This document shows positions 26,156 through 35,900 of a DNA stretch of 56,010 bases, in pieces (position 1 is the first letter of the stretch; every line of letters begins with the position of its first letter). The notes under the pieces are model-generated. The model ran no database searches, was not told the origin of the DNA, and saw only the letters and a program-made list of their open reading frames with translations. Source of the DNA: Natronococcus jeotgali DSM 18795 (lineage in GTDB: Archaea; Halobacteriota; Halobacteria; Halobacteriales; Natrialbaceae). The translations under genes were made by a program, and so were the position numbers. The stretch lies in contig NZ_AOIA01000020.1 of the NCBI RefSeq assembly GCF_000337695.1, positions 29,853 through 85,862 on the forward strand. The letters are read 5' to 3'.

Positions 26156-26734
26156 CTACTCGTCCTCGTCGACGCCGACCGCCCGCGAATCGGCGGTCGC
26201 CGATTCGCGACCGCCGACGACCAGTTCGCCGTCGTCGGTCTCGACGTAAACGTCGTCGGCGAACCCGCCCTCGGCGTAGGGGTGTTCGGGCTCCTCGAGC
26301 TTCTCCGGGGTCGAGGGTGCCTCGGGGATCCCGCCGACGGGCGCGAACTGGCCCAGCGGATCGTCGATGGCGACGTCCCAGCGCTCGAAAAAGTCGCGGT
26401 AGCGGTCGTAGTGGTCGTCGAGTTCGTCGACGGGGAACTCCATCATCTCGGTCCAGCCGTGGTTGTAGAAGTCGAAGTTCGCCTGGATGTGGGTGATCTC
26501 GCGAGCCTCGGCCTCCGAGTACCCCTCCTGGAGCGCGCGCAGGTACGTGTCCATCGTCGCGTCGAAGAAGGCGTCGAGTCGGTCCGTTCGTTCCTCGGCG
26601 TGGGCGGGATCGGCCTTCTTCGTGAATATTTTGGTGTGCAGGCGGACGAGGCCGGACTTGGCGACCGACCGGACGCCCGGCGTCTCGAGTGCCTTGCGAT
26701 ACGCGAAGTGCTGGGCGTTCTGACGGATCTTCAT
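26156..26734 (-). CDS. DUF6149 family haloarchaeal protein
   Basis: 192 residues from MKIRQNAQHFAYRKALETPG (26734); the longer upstream reading is not coding. It is helical and soluble, with the family-like stretches GLVRLHTKIFTKKADPAHAE, DAFFDATMDTYLRAL, and HIQANFDFYNHGWTEMMEFP. The acidic C-terminus tails off with no recognisable domain. I assign it to DUF6149 from memory of such sequences; the function is unknown. It diverges from the FAD oxidoreductase across 292 bases. Confidence 0.7.
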   Translation of the reverse strand: MKIRQNAQHFAYRKALETPGVRSVAKSGLVRLHTKIFTKKADPAHAEERTDRLDAFFDATMDTYLRALQEGYSEAEAREITHIQANFDFYNHGWTEMMEFPVDELDDHYDRYRDFFERWDVAIDDPLGQFAPVGGIPEAPSTPEKLEEPEHPYAEGGFADDVYVETDDGELVVGGRESATADSRAVGVDEDE

Positions 26735-26995
26735 GGCCGCGGGTACGGACGCCGTCCTCAAGAGCGGTTCGGATACGTACGTAGGCACTACGGGTCGACC
26801 GTCGAACAATCGGCACTCTTTGAACGGCGAGAGACGCCCGCCGTTTACGACGGGGGACAGTACCGGTTTTGCACGATCAGCAATCCGACCCCGGTCTCGG
26901 GCGGGAGAGTTGTCGTTCCGTGGGTCCGACGGCCCGTTCGTCGACAACTGTTGTGACTGTCCGACCGAGGACGGAAAATGGACGAGATAGCAATA

Positions 26996-27003
26996 TCCTT
27001 TAA
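26996..27003 (+). promoter_or_regulatory. TATA-like box of the FAD oxidoreductase gene
   Basis: CCTTTAAC lies 24-31 bases before the ATG at 27027, indicating a leaderless or nearly leaderless transcript. The preceding 250 bases have no gene. Confidence 0.55.
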
Positions 27004-27026
27004 CCCGCATTACGAACGGTCAGGGT

Positions 27027-28265
27027 ATGACCGAGTACGTCATCATCGGTGACGGGATCTCGGGCAGCTCGGCTGCCGAGACGCTCCGGGAGGAGGACCC
27101 GGACTCGTCGATTACCGTCATCACCGATGAGGGGGAGGCGCTGTACAATCGGATTCTGATCAAGGAGCACGCGAAGGGGAAGCTTCCCGAGGCGCCGATC
27201 TCGATCCACGACGAGGGGTGGTACGAGGAGCGGGACATCGAACTCTCGCTCAACACCCACGTCACCGGCGTCGATACCGACGAGAAGGTCGTCCGCACCC
27301 ACGAGGGCGAGGACGTCGGCTACGACAAGCTCCTGATCGCGACCGGGGGCACCCCCACCCAGCTCCCGGTCGACGACAGCGACGCCGAGGGGATCCACCA
27401 CTTCTGGACCTTCCAGGACGCCCGGAAGATCCGCGAGAGCGCCGAGGCGGCCGACGACGGCGTCGTCGTCGGCGCCGGACTGCTCGGCATCGACTTCGCC
27501 GCGGTCTGTGGCGCCCAGGGCGTCGAGGGCAAGTACCTGATGCGGGGCGACCGCTGGTGGCGCTACGCCCTCTCGGGCCAGGGCGCGGAGATCATGCACG
27601 ACGGGATGCGCGAGGTCGGCGTCGAACCCGTCTTCGACAGCGGCGTCGACCACTTCGAGACCGACGACGACGGACGAGTCGTCGCGGCTGTCGATCCGAA
27701 CGGCGAGCGCTACGAGTGCGACTTCGCCGGCGTCGCCATCGGCCTGACGTTCAACACCGAGTTCCTCGGCGACATCGACCTCGAGCAGGACAACGGGATC
27801 GTCGTCGACGAGTACATGCAGACGAACCTCGAGGACGTCTACGCGGCCGGAGACATCACCCAATTCTACGACGTCCTGCTGGGCGAACAGGCCCAGAACG
27901 GGTCCTGGGGATCCGCGAAGGAACAGGGTCGGATCGCCGGCGTCAACATGGCCGCCGACGGCGAGGCCGAGGCCTTCGAGTGGGTCTCCTCGTACTCGAT
28001 CACGCACTTCGACTTCCCCTTCCTCTCCTTTGGCCACCCCACGCTGGGCGACGAGTACGCCGAACGCAAGTACAGCGACACCGAGTGGCGCCGGATCGCG
28101 TTCAAGGACGGCAAGGTCGTCGGCGGCGTCCTCATCGGCGACCTCGCCCCGCAGAGCAAGCTCAAACAGCTGATGCGCGAACAGCGCGACGTCGCCGACC
28201 AGAAGGAAGTCCTGCTCGAGGAGACCGTCGACCTCGACGACCTCGCCCCGCCCCAGGAGCAGTAG
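27027..28265 (+). CDS. FAD-dependent pyridine nucleotide-disulfide oxidoreductase
   Basis: 412 residues with two nucleotide-binding Rossmann folds. FAD binding: VIIGDGISGSSAAETLRE at the start and DVYAAGDITQFYD near residue 275. The NAD(P)H-binding motif is VVVGAGLLGIDFAAVCGAQG (about residues 150-170). The layout matches the rubredoxin-reductase/NirB-N-like group, which uses FAD without a redox-active disulfide; no CxxC motif is seen at the usual place. The C-terminal 100 residues have the extra alpha-beta domain of the family. The electron acceptor is unknown; NirK at the window start is too far away to imply a link. Confidence 0.85.
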   Translation: MTEYVIIGDGISGSSAAETLREEDPDSSITVITDEGEALYNRILIKEHAKGKLPEAPISIHDEGWYEERDIELSLNTHVTGVDTDEKVVRTHEGEDVGYDKLLIATGGTPTQLPVDDSDAEGIHHFWTFQDARKIRESAEAADDGVVVGAGLLGIDFAAVCGAQGVEGKYLMRGDRWWRYALSGQGAEIMHDGMREVGVEPVFDSGVDHFETDDDGRVVAAVDPNGERYECDFAGVAIGLTFNTEFLGDIDLEQDNGIVVDEYMQTNLEDVYAAGDITQFYDVLLGEQAQNGSWGSAKEQGRIAGVNMAADGEAEAFEWVSSYSITHFDFPFLSFGHPTLGDEYAERKYSDTEWRRIAFKDGKVVGGVLIGDLAPQSKLKQLMREQRDVADQKEVLLEETVDLDDLAPPQEQ

Positions 28266-28394
28266 TCGCCGCCGTCTCCCCCGAATCGCCCGTTCGAACG
28301 GGTGTTCCGCTCGCGAACCGTCGGTCGTCGCCCGTTTCTCCGATCAGTTCGAGAACAACAGTTAAGTGACCCCACGCGTTTGGTAACGACACTC

Positions 28395-28616
28395 ATGGCA
28401 ACGACTACCAGTACGGGACGGACGCTGACGCTCAGGCGCGTCGACTCGGTCGCGGCGGACGCGACCGTTCGACACATCGACCAGCTCGACGAAAACGCGC
28501 TCGAGCTGTTCTACGCGGCGCTTGAGGGAGCCAGACCGTTACCCGCGACTGGTACCGACCTCGAGCCGGGAACGGTCGTCGTCGCGACGGAGTACTACCG
28601 GGTCGAGGCGGCGTAG
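28395..28616 (+). CDS. Small haloarchaeal hypothetical protein (73 aa)
   Basis: MATTTSTGRTLTLRRVDSVA start, then a helix-like segment (HIDQLDENALELFYAALEGA) and a strand-like end (GTVVVATEYYRVEAA). A TATA-like AGTTAAG lies about 26-34 bases before the ATG at 28395. It has no recognised domain; its size suits a small regulatory or scaffold protein such as the HalOD-type helical proteins, which is only a suggestion. Confidence 0.6.
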   Translation: MATTTSTGRTLTLRRVDSVAADATVRHIDQLDENALELFYAALEGARPLPATGTDLEPGTVVVATEYYRVEAA

Positions 28617-28681
28617 CCGACCGTTCCGAGGGGATTGGAAGTATCGAAGCCGTTTTCCCGGCTGCGCCGTTTCGATAGCGT

Positions 28682-29092
28682 ATGAACGGCGGTAGCGACA
28701 TGACCCTGGCGTTCGAGCTCGAGGCGCTGAAGGAGCTCGCGTCGCCCGAGAGCGTCTTCGAGGACGCGAGAGGGTGGAGCGAGTACATCGGCGTGGTCTC
28801 GGAGAAACCCACCTACGTCGTCACGAACTACACGCGCAAGAACCGCATCCGACAGGACTTCTTCTCGGGTCCGCGCGGGAAAGCGGAGAGCCTCGAGGCC
28901 GTCAAAGACCAGTTCGACACCGAGCGGTACGTCTTCATCGGCGCGAACGAGGACGACGAGGCCCTCGCCGAACGGGTCGACTGGGAGTACCTCCCCCTCG
29001 AGGACGCCGCCGAGGCGGCCGACTGGATCGTCGCGAGCAGCGCCGACGACGAGGACGAAGACGCCGAAGCGGTCCGGGACGACTGGCCCTGA
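28682..29092 (+). CDS. Haloarchaeal conserved hypothetical protein, DUF7124-like
   Basis: 136 residues from the ATG at 28682; a second ATG at 28700 (MTLAFELEALKELASPESVF) may be the true start, as it is where family resemblance begins. A compact alpha-beta protein: WSEYIGVVSEKPTYVVTNYT, RIRQDFFSGPRGKAESLEAV, and RYVFIGANEDDEALAERVDW. The C-terminal 25 residues are very acidic. I relate it to DUF7124 from memory. The function is unknown; the strand pattern suggests a small nucleotide- or RNA-linked protein, without direct evidence. Confidence 0.65.
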   Translation: MNGGSDMTLAFELEALKELASPESVFEDARGWSEYIGVVSEKPTYVVTNYTRKNRIRQDFFSGPRGKAESLEAVKDQFDTERYVFIGANEDDEALAERVDWEYLPLEDAAEAADWIVASSADDEDEDAEAVRDDWP

Positions 29093-29190
29093 GTCGGCCG
29101 CGAGAACTGCGAACCGACAACGAGTAGGCCCCGATCGGCCCCGAGACGACTATCTCTCCTCGGTGAAACGAAACGGGTCTACAACCACCG

Positions 29191-30102
29191 ATGACATCGA
29201 GAGACGACGAGACGCGAATCGACGAGGATGTCGTCGATGCGATCGGCGCGCTCGGCAACCGCACCCGTCTCGAAATCCTCCTCGCGCTGGCCGAAGCCCA
29301 GCACGAGCGACAGGAGCAGTGGCTCCACATGTCGTTTACGGAGCTCTACGACGCCGTCGACGTCTCGAGTACGTCGCAGTTTTCTTACCACCTCGATCGG
29401 CTCGTCGGTCCGTTTCTCGCCGAGACCGACGACGGCTACCGGCTCACGTACGCCGGCGACAGTATCGTCCGAACGATTCTCGCTGGACTGTACGAGAACA
29501 CCCGTAGCTTCGACGATACCGATGTCGACGGCGTCTGCGTCTTCTGCGGGACCGATTCACTCGTCGCGACGGTCGCCGAAGAGCAGTTCGTCGTTCGCTG
29601 TGCGTCCTGCGATACGAGGCTACTCACCGACCTCCTTCCCGAAAGTCAGACGCGACACCGATCGGCGTCGGAGGTCGTCGACAGCGTCGGGACCCGGATC
29701 TGGGGCTCGTTTACGCTGATCCGGAACGGGGTCTGTCCGGAATGTTATGGACCGATCGACACCGACGTCGAGGCGCACCGGCACGACGACCGGACGCTGT
29801 ATACGCTCGAGAGCACCTGTCGAGAGTGCTGGCTCACGATTCACATCCCGCTCGAAGCGGTTGCCGTGCTCCACCCCGCCGCGGCCGAGTTCTTCCGGGA
29901 ACACGGCATCTCCATCCTGGAGCGCCCCCTCTGGGAGTTTTTCGAGCACATCGTCTCGAAGGCGGTGACGGCCGAGGTCGAGACCGTCGATCCGCTCGCA
30001 GCGACCGTCGAGATCGTGCTCGAGGGCGAGTCGCTCCGGCTCGTGGTCGACGACGAACTGACCGTAACGCCCGCCTCGCAGCCGGGCGCAGACGATACCT
30101 GA
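29191..30102 (+). CDS. ArsR-type transcription regulator with zinc-ribbon C-terminus
   Basis: 303 residues. The N-terminal 95 residues are a winged helix (DVVDAIGALGNRTRLEILLA, SSTSQFSYHLDRLVGPFLAE, RLTYAGDSIVRTILAG). The C-terminal region carries CxxC pairs that form likely zinc ribbons: VCVFCGT with VRCASCDT, and VCPECYG with TCRECWL. This arrangement belongs to a haloarchaeal regulator group (DUF7351-like). It lies 173 bases before an ABC transporter pair on the same strand and probably controls it. The gap contains a short inverted repeat CTCAACTGATTTTGAG (30119-30134) that could be its operator. Confidence 0.78.
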   Translation: MTSRDDETRIDEDVVDAIGALGNRTRLEILLALAEAQHERQEQWLHMSFTELYDAVDVSSTSQFSYHLDRLVGPFLAETDDGYRLTYAGDSIVRTILAGLYENTRSFDDTDVDGVCVFCGTDSLVATVAEEQFVVRCASCDTRLLTDLLPESQTRHRSASEVVDSVGTRIWGSFTLIRNGVCPECYGPIDTDVEAHRHDDRTLYTLESTCRECWLTIHIPLEAVAVLHPAAAEFFREHGISILERPLWEFFEHIVSKAVTAEVETVDPLAATVEIVLEGESLRLVVDDELTVTPASQPGADDT

Positions 30103-30118
30103 CGTATGACACAGTTTG

Positions 30119-30134
30119 CTCAACTGATTTTGAG
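30119..30134. promoter_or_regulatory. Possible operator before the ABC transporter genes
   Basis: CTCAACTGATTTTGAG has 5-base arms (CTCAA and TTGAG). It lies about 35 bases upstream of the TATA-like ATACTTATC of the ABC genes and just downstream of the ArsR-type regulator gene. Arms this short can occur by chance. Confidence 0.3.
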
Positions 30135-30167
30135 TTGTTGCGCTGTCAATATGTAATCAAGACTACA

Positions 30168-30176
30168 ATACTTATC
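30168..30176 (+). promoter_or_regulatory. TATA-like box of the ABC transporter operon
   Basis: ATACTTATC, 24-32 bases before an ATG at 30200. The predicted transcript start falls on or near that ATG, giving either a leaderless 29-codon upstream ORF or a leader of about 75 bases before the ATPase start at 30276. Confidence 0.45.
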
Positions 30177-30199
30177 CCGGTGGACGCCGATCGGGAGCT

Positions 30200-30289
30200 A
30201 TGGACAGTGTTACGGCGGAGCCGGGACGCATCCCGGTCCTACCAGCTGCATGGTTCGTTTCCCCGAGAGGTGAGCATGGCGGCGATTGA
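30200..30289 (+). CDS. Possible 29-codon upstream ORF overlapping the ABC ATPase start
   Basis: ATG at 30200 opens MDSVTAEPGRIPVLPAAWFV and continues to a TGA at 30287-30289. The stop lies 14 bases inside the ATPase gene that begins at 30276, in another frame. The position relative to the TATA-like box suits a leaderless start, so ribosomes ending here could reinitiate on the ATPase ORF. The composition is not strongly acidic and no homology is known; it may be only a chance reading frame. Confidence 0.3.
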   Translation: MDSVTAEPGRIPVLPAAWFVSPRGEHGGD

Positions 30290-31193
30290 ACTCGAGGGAC
30301 TGACGAAACGGTTCGGCGACGTCGTCGCCGTCGACGGGTTCGATCTCACGGTCCGGGAGGGCGAAATCTTCGGGTTCCTCGGTCCCAACGGCGCGGGGAA
30401 ATCGACGACGATCGACATCTTGCTGGATTTCATCCGCCCGACGGCGGGCACGGCGACCGTGTTGGGCCACGACGCCCAGACGGCGGGCCAGGCCGTCCGC
30501 AGCCGAACCGGCGTCCTGCCCGACGGCTACCACGTCTACGACCGGCTGACGGGCCGCCAGCACGTCGAGTTCGCGATCGAGATGAAGGAGGGAAGCGAGG
30601 ACCCGGAGGCCCTGCTCGAGCGGGTTCGCATCGCCGACGCGGCCGACCGGAAGGCCGGGGGGTACTCGAAGGGGATGCGCCAGCGACTGGTGCTGGCGAT
30701 GGCGCTGGTCGGGGACCCCGACCTGCTCGTCCTGGACGAGCCCTCCACGGGACTGGATCCCAACGGCGCCCGCGAGATGCGCGAGATCATCCGCGAGGAG
30801 AACGACCGCGGGACGACGGTGTTCTTCTCGAGTCACGTGATGGAGCAAGTCGAGGCCGTCTGTGACCGCGTGGCGATCATCGACCGCGGACAGTTAGTCG
30901 CCGTCGACACGATCGACGGGCTTCGGGACGCCTCCGAAACCGGCGAGACGCTGTACGTCTACGTTTCCGACCTCGACGAGGGCGTCCTCGAGCGGGTCCG
31001 GAGCCTCGACGGCGTCGACAGCGCGGCGATCGACGACGGCCGGCTTCGGGTGTCGATCGACGGCGTCTCGAAGTTCGCCGCCTTGCACGCGATCGACCGC
31101 GTCGCGTCCGTGCAGGACTTCTCGGTCGTCGAGTCCTCGCTCGAGGACCTGTTCGTCCGTTACACCAACGACGTTCAGGAGGTCGAAGCGTGA
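30276..31193 (+). CDS. ABC transporter ATP-binding protein
   Basis: 305 residues from the ATG at 30276, preceded by GAGAGGTGAG. Walker A is GPNGAGKST, the signature is YSKGMRQRLV, and Walker B is LLVLDEPSTGLDPNG. The last 80 residues form the extra C-terminal domain of CcmA/NatA/DrrA-type exporters (LYVYVSDLDEGVLERV). Its stop overlaps the GTG start of the permease (GTGA at 31190), so the two are a coupled pair. It most likely drives export by an ABC-2 type permease; the cargo is unknown. Confidence 0.92.
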   Translation: MAAIELEGLTKRFGDVVAVDGFDLTVREGEIFGFLGPNGAGKSTTIDILLDFIRPTAGTATVLGHDAQTAGQAVRSRTGVLPDGYHVYDRLTGRQHVEFAIEMKEGSEDPEALLERVRIADAADRKAGGYSKGMRQRLVLAMALVGDPDLLVLDEPSTGLDPNGAREMREIIREENDRGTTVFFSSHVMEQVEAVCDRVAIIDRGQLVAVDTIDGLRDASETGETLYVYVSDLDEGVLERVRSLDGVDSAAIDDGRLRVSIDGVSKFAALHAIDRVASVQDFSVVESSLEDLFVRYTNDVQEVEA

Positions 31194-32056
31194 CCTGGCT
31201 CACCGTCGCGAAGAAGGACTTCCGCGATGCCGTCCAGTCGCGGGCGCTGTGGGCGCTCGTCGGCGTCTTCGTCGCCCTCTCGATCGTCTCGACGTACGCC
31301 TACGTCGAGGTGCCCGAGATGTTCGGCTCGCCGGGGGGTGCGACGTTCGGCGGACTGCTCTTTTTCACGGTCGGGCTCGTCGGCCTGTTCGTTCCGATCG
31401 CGGCGATCGTCGTCTGCTACAAGTCCCTCGCGGGCGAGCGCGAACTCGGGAGCATCAAGCTCCTGCTCTCCTTGCCAACTACTCGCGGTCAGGTCTTCGC
31501 GGGGAAGGTCCTCGGCCGGGCGGCCGTCCTCGCGTTCGGTCTCAGCGTCGGCCTGGTCGTCGGCCTCGGGTTCGGCGCCGCGTTGCTCGGCGAACTCGAC
31601 GGCGTCGCGGGGCTGGTGTTCGTCCTGGTCACGCTGTCGTTCACTGCCGTCTACGCGACGATCGTCGTCGGGATCTCCGCGACGACGGGATCGACCTCGC
31701 GCGCGACGACGCTGGCGCTTGGCTTTTTCGTCGTCTTCGAACTGCTGTGGGACGTCGTTCCGATGGGCGTGCTCTACGTCGTCGAGGGGTTCTCGTTCCC
31801 GACGACGATCCCGGACTGGGTGTTCACCGTCTCCCAGCTCTCGCCCTCGTCGGCGTACTTCTCGTCGATCGTCGCACTGTTACCCGACCTCGCGGACGCG
31901 GCCGGCGCGGATCCGGCCCAAGGCGGCCCCGGAGTCGAGGTGAGCGCCGCCGAGCCGTTCTACGCGAGTCCCGAAGTGGGACTCGTCGTCCTCCTCGCGT
32001 GGCTGTTCGTCCCCCTCGCGGTCGGCCACGCGCGGTTCACCGCCGCCGATCTCTGA
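31190..32056 (+). CDS. ABC-2 type transporter permease
   Basis: 288 residues, GTG start overlapping the ATPase stop. Six membrane segments are visible. The N-terminal KKDFRDAVQSRALWALVGVF is the typical cytosolic helix before TM1 in ABC-2 permeases. KSLAGERELGSIKLLLSLPT is the coupling motif found in the NosY/NatB-like group. A large external loop lies between the last two segments. It works with the preceding ATPase. Confidence 0.88.
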   Translation: MTWLTVAKKDFRDAVQSRALWALVGVFVALSIVSTYAYVEVPEMFGSPGGATFGGLLFFTVGLVGLFVPIAAIVVCYKSLAGERELGSIKLLLSLPTTRGQVFAGKVLGRAAVLAFGLSVGLVVGLGFGAALLGELDGVAGLVFVLVTLSFTAVYATIVVGISATTGSTSRATTLALGFFVVFELLWDVVPMGVLYVVEGFSFPTTIPDWVFTVSQLSPSSAYFSSIVALLPDLADAAGADPAQGGPGVEVSAAEPFYASPEVGLVVLLAWLFVPLAVGHARFTAADL

Positions 32057-32074
32057 GGACGGGGAGTCGTCGAC

Positions 32075-32081
32075 CTTTTAC
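32075..32081 (+). promoter_or_regulatory. TATA-like box of the DUF5815 gene
   Basis: CTTTTAC lies 24-30 bases before the ATG at 32105, so the gene is probably transcribed separately and leaderless. Confidence 0.5.
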
Positions 32082-32104
32082 TGTCACCGCCCCAACGACG
32101 CTCA

Positions 32105-32641
32105 ATGGCAGAGCCCCGCGTCCCCGGTTCCGAGCCCGACGACCGCCTCGAGCTTCCCTGCGGGGAGTCGCTGGACCCCCACGAGATCGACCTCGGCATG
32201 CGCGAGTACGACTGTCCCTGCGGCGAAACCCACGCCGTCGTCACGGACGTCCACCCGCCCTCGCGCTTTTTCCCCGAGTCGTTCGTGGTCGTCCTCCGGG
32301 AGCTGGTCGAGACCGACGACGAGTTCGAGGAGTTCGGCACCCCCCACCTGCTGGGCGTCGTCATGGAGGAGTTCCCCGAAGCCGTCGTCACCCACGACGC
32401 GAGCGACGACGGCGCGGTCGGCTACTCGATGCTGTGGGTCGCCGACTTCGACGCCCGGAGACTGCACGAGGTCGTCGTCGAACTCGTCGTCGAGCTGATG
32501 GAACACGCGATCAGCCACGCCGAGGACGACGCGGCGATTTCGGAGTTCGAGTCCCAGATGCTCGAGTTCGACGTGGGCGAGTTCGTCGAGCAGTACCGCC
32601 GCCAGCGGGAGTTCGAGGGCGAGCACGACCGGGCGCTCTGA
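32105..32641 (+). CDS. DUF5815 family haloarchaeal protein
   Basis: 178 residues, strongly acidic. It begins MAEPRVPGSEPDDRLELPCG. A cysteine/histidine cluster near residues 38-44 (YDCPCGETHAVV) together with the earlier PCG may bind zinc. The remainder is helical (FEEFGTPHLLGVVMEEFPEA, HEVVVELVVELMEHAISHAE). This matches the DUF5815 family, found only in haloarchaea as far as I know. The function is unknown. Confidence 0.75.
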   Translation: MAEPRVPGSEPDDRLELPCGESLDPHEIDLGMREYDCPCGETHAVVTDVHPPSRFFPESFVVVLRELVETDDEFEEFGTPHLLGVVMEEFPEAVVTHDASDDGAVGYSMLWVADFDARRLHEVVVELVVELMEHAISHAEDDAAISEFESQMLEFDVGEFVEQYRRQREFEGEHDRAL

Positions 32642-32951
32642 GCATCTGCGCGACTGCGGTCGCGGGCGCTCCGTCCGGACCGCCTCGCGGTTCCGAACGC
32701 GCGGGTCCGCGGCGCTGGTTCGGTCTCCCTCGCGTTCTCGAAACGGCGGACTCCCGGGCCGTGACCGTTCCACACCCGTTCTGCGAACGGACGCGTTCTA
32801 TCGCGATCGCTCCCTAGCGGCGGGTACGAACGCGGTCGGGCTCGGCCGTCGGTCGGTTCTCGACAGTGTTCGAAATTCGAAATCGAGTTACGAGAATCGT
32901 ATCGTTTCGTGGGGCTTATTACGATGTGCGAACTTCGAACGGATAGGACCA
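32642..32951. other. 310-base gene-free stretch with the carB promoter
   Basis: No ORF supported. A tandem TTCGAAATTCGAA lies near 32870-32882, and a TATA-like GCTTATTACG (32914-32923) sits 28-37 bases before the carB ATG. The rest shows no structure I can name. Confidence 0.5.
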
Positions 32952-35900
32952 ATGAGTACGGACCACCAGCGCGGCGGGGACGCCGCCACAGGGGACGGAC
33001 GCACGATCCTGCTGATCGGCAGCGGACCGATCCAGATCGGCCAGGCCGCCGAGTTCGACTATTCGGGCGCGCAGGCCTGTCGGGCGCTTCAGGAGGAGGG
33101 CGCTCGAGTCGTCCTCGTGAACTCGAACCCCGCGACGATCATGACGGATCCGGAGATGGCGGACGAGGTCTACATCGAGCCGATCACGACCGACGCCATC
33201 GCCGAGATCATCCGCAAGGAACAACCCGACGGCGTCATCGCGGGGCTGGGCGGCCAGACCGGGCTCAACGTCACCGCCGAACTGGCCGAGGAGGGCGTCC
33301 TCGAGGAGCACGATGTCGAGATCATGGGTACGCCGCTGGACACCATCTACGCGACCGAGGACCGCGATCTCTTCCGCCAGCGCATGGAGAAGATCGGCCA
33401 GCCCGTGCCCGCCTCGACGACGATCGACCTCGACGAGGGCGAGTCGGTCGCGGAGCTGACCGAGGCCGACCTCGAGGAGCGCGTGCAGGCGGCCGTCGAC
33501 GAGGTCGGCGGGCTCCCGGTGATCTCCCGCACGACCTACACGCTTGGGGGGTCGGGATCGGGCGTCGTCTACGAGTTCGACGAACTGCTTCGCCGCGTTC
33601 GCAAGGGCCTGCGCCTCTCCCGGAACAGCGAGGTGCTGATCACGGAGTCGATCGCGGGCTGGGTCGAGTACGAGTACGAGGTGATGCGGGACGCCGACGA
33701 CTCCTGTATCATCATCTGCAACATGGAGAACATCGACCCGATGGGCATCCACACCGGGGAGTCGACGGTCGTCACCCCCTCCCAGATCGTCCCCGACGAG
33801 GGCCACCAGGAGATGCGCACCGCGGCGCTGGACGTCATTCGCGAACTCGGTATTCAAGGTGGGTGTAACATCCAGTTCGCCTGGCGCGACGACGGCACGC
33901 CCGGAGGAGAGTACAGGGTCGTCGAGGTCAACCCCCGGGTCTCGCGGTCCTCCGCGCTCGCGTCGAAGGCGACGGGGTACCCGATCGCCCGCGTGACCGC
34001 GAAGGTCGCGCTCGGCAAGCGCCTCCACGAGATCGAAAACGAGATCACCGGCGAGACGACCGCGGCCTTCGAGCCCGCGATCGACTACGTCGTCACCAAG
34101 GTTCCGCGCTGGCCCAAGGACAAGTTCGACGACGTCGACTTCGAGCTGACGACGGCGATGAAATCGACCGGGGAGGCGATGGCCATCGGCCGCACGTTCG
34201 AGGAGTCGCTGTTGAAGGCCTTACGCTCGAGCGAGTACGATCCCGACGTCGACTGGGACGACGTCTCGGACGCGGAACTCGAGGAGCAGTACCTCTCCCG
34301 ACCCTCGCCCGACCGCCCGTACGCGATGTTCGAGGCTTTCGAACGCGGCTACGACGTCGACGAGGTCGTCGAGCTGACGGGCATCTTCGAGTGGTACACC
34401 GAGCGGTTCGCACACGTTGCGGAGTCGACCCGCGCCGCCCAGGAGGGCGACTTCGCCGAGGCCGCCATCGCCGGCCACACCAACGCGACGATCGCCGCGA
34501 CGGCGGGCGGGGACGTCGACGTCGATACGGTCGAGCAGGCCGTGCCCGGCCGCACCTACAAGCAGGTCGACACCTGCGCCGGCGAGTTCGCCGCGGAGAC
34601 GCCGTACTACTACTCCGCGCGCAAATCGGAGTTCGACTCCGGTCCCCTCGAGGGCGCGGCGGCCGCGGGCGAGCTCGAGGTCGACCGCGACGTCGAGAGC
34701 GTGATCGTCGTCGGCGGCGGCCCGATCCGCATCGGGCAGGGCGTCGAGTTCGACTACTGTTCGGTCCACGCCGTCCAGGCGCTGCGCGAGCAGGGGATCG
34801 ACGCCCACGTCGTGAACAACAACCCCGAGACGGTGTCGACGGACTACGACACCTCCGACGGGCTGTTCTTCGAGCCCATCACCGCCGAGGAGGTCGCCGA
34901 CGTCGCCGAGGCGGCCGACGCCGACGGCGTGATGGTCCAGTTCGGCGGCCAGACCTCGGTCAACATCGGCGACCCGCTGCAAGCGGAGATCGACCGCCGC
35001 GGGCTCGACTGCGAAGTGATGGGCACCTCCGTCGAGGCGATGGACCTCGCCGAGGACCGCGACCGGTTCAACGAGCTGATGGACGAACTGGGAATCGCCC
35101 AGCCGGAGGGCGGGGCCGCCCACAGCAAGACCGAGGCGATGGAGCTGGCCCACGACATCGGCTACCCCGTCCTCGTCCGTCCGTCCTACGTGCTCGGCGG
35201 GCGCGCGATGGACGTCGTCTACGACGACGCCGAACTCGAGGAGTACATCGAGGAGGCGGTCCGCGTGAGCCCGGACAAGCCGATCCTCGTCGACGACTTC
35301 CTCGAGGACGCGATCGAACTCGACGTCGACGCCGTCGCGGACGGCGAGGACGTCCTCATCGGCGGCGTGATGGAACACGTCGAGACCGCCGGGGTCCACT
35401 CCGGGGACTCGGCGTGTATGATCCCGCCCCGCTCGCTCGACGACGAGACGATGGCCCGCGTCCGCGAGGTCACCGAGGACATCGCCGAGGCCCTCGAGAC
35501 CGTCGGCCTGCTGAACGTCCAGCTCGCGGTCCGCGGCGTCGATAGCGACGAGGAGAGTACGGTCTACGTCCTCGAGGCCAACCCCCGCTCCTCGCGTACC
35601 GTCCCCTTCATCTCGAAGGCGACGGGCGTCCCGATCGCCAAGCTCGCGGCCAGGGTGATGGCCGGCGAGTCGCTGGCGGACCTCGAGATCGACGAGCAGA
35701 TCCCCGAGCAGACCTCGATCAAGGAGGTCGTCCTTCCGTTCGACCGCCTGCCGGGTTCGGACCCGCGTCTCGGCCCGGAGATGAAATCGACGGGCGAGGT
35801 CATGGGCAGCGCCGACAGCTTCGGCAAGGCCTACGACAAGGCCCAGGACGCGACGGGCAAGCCGATCCCCGAGAGCGGCACGGCGATCGTCGACCTCTCG

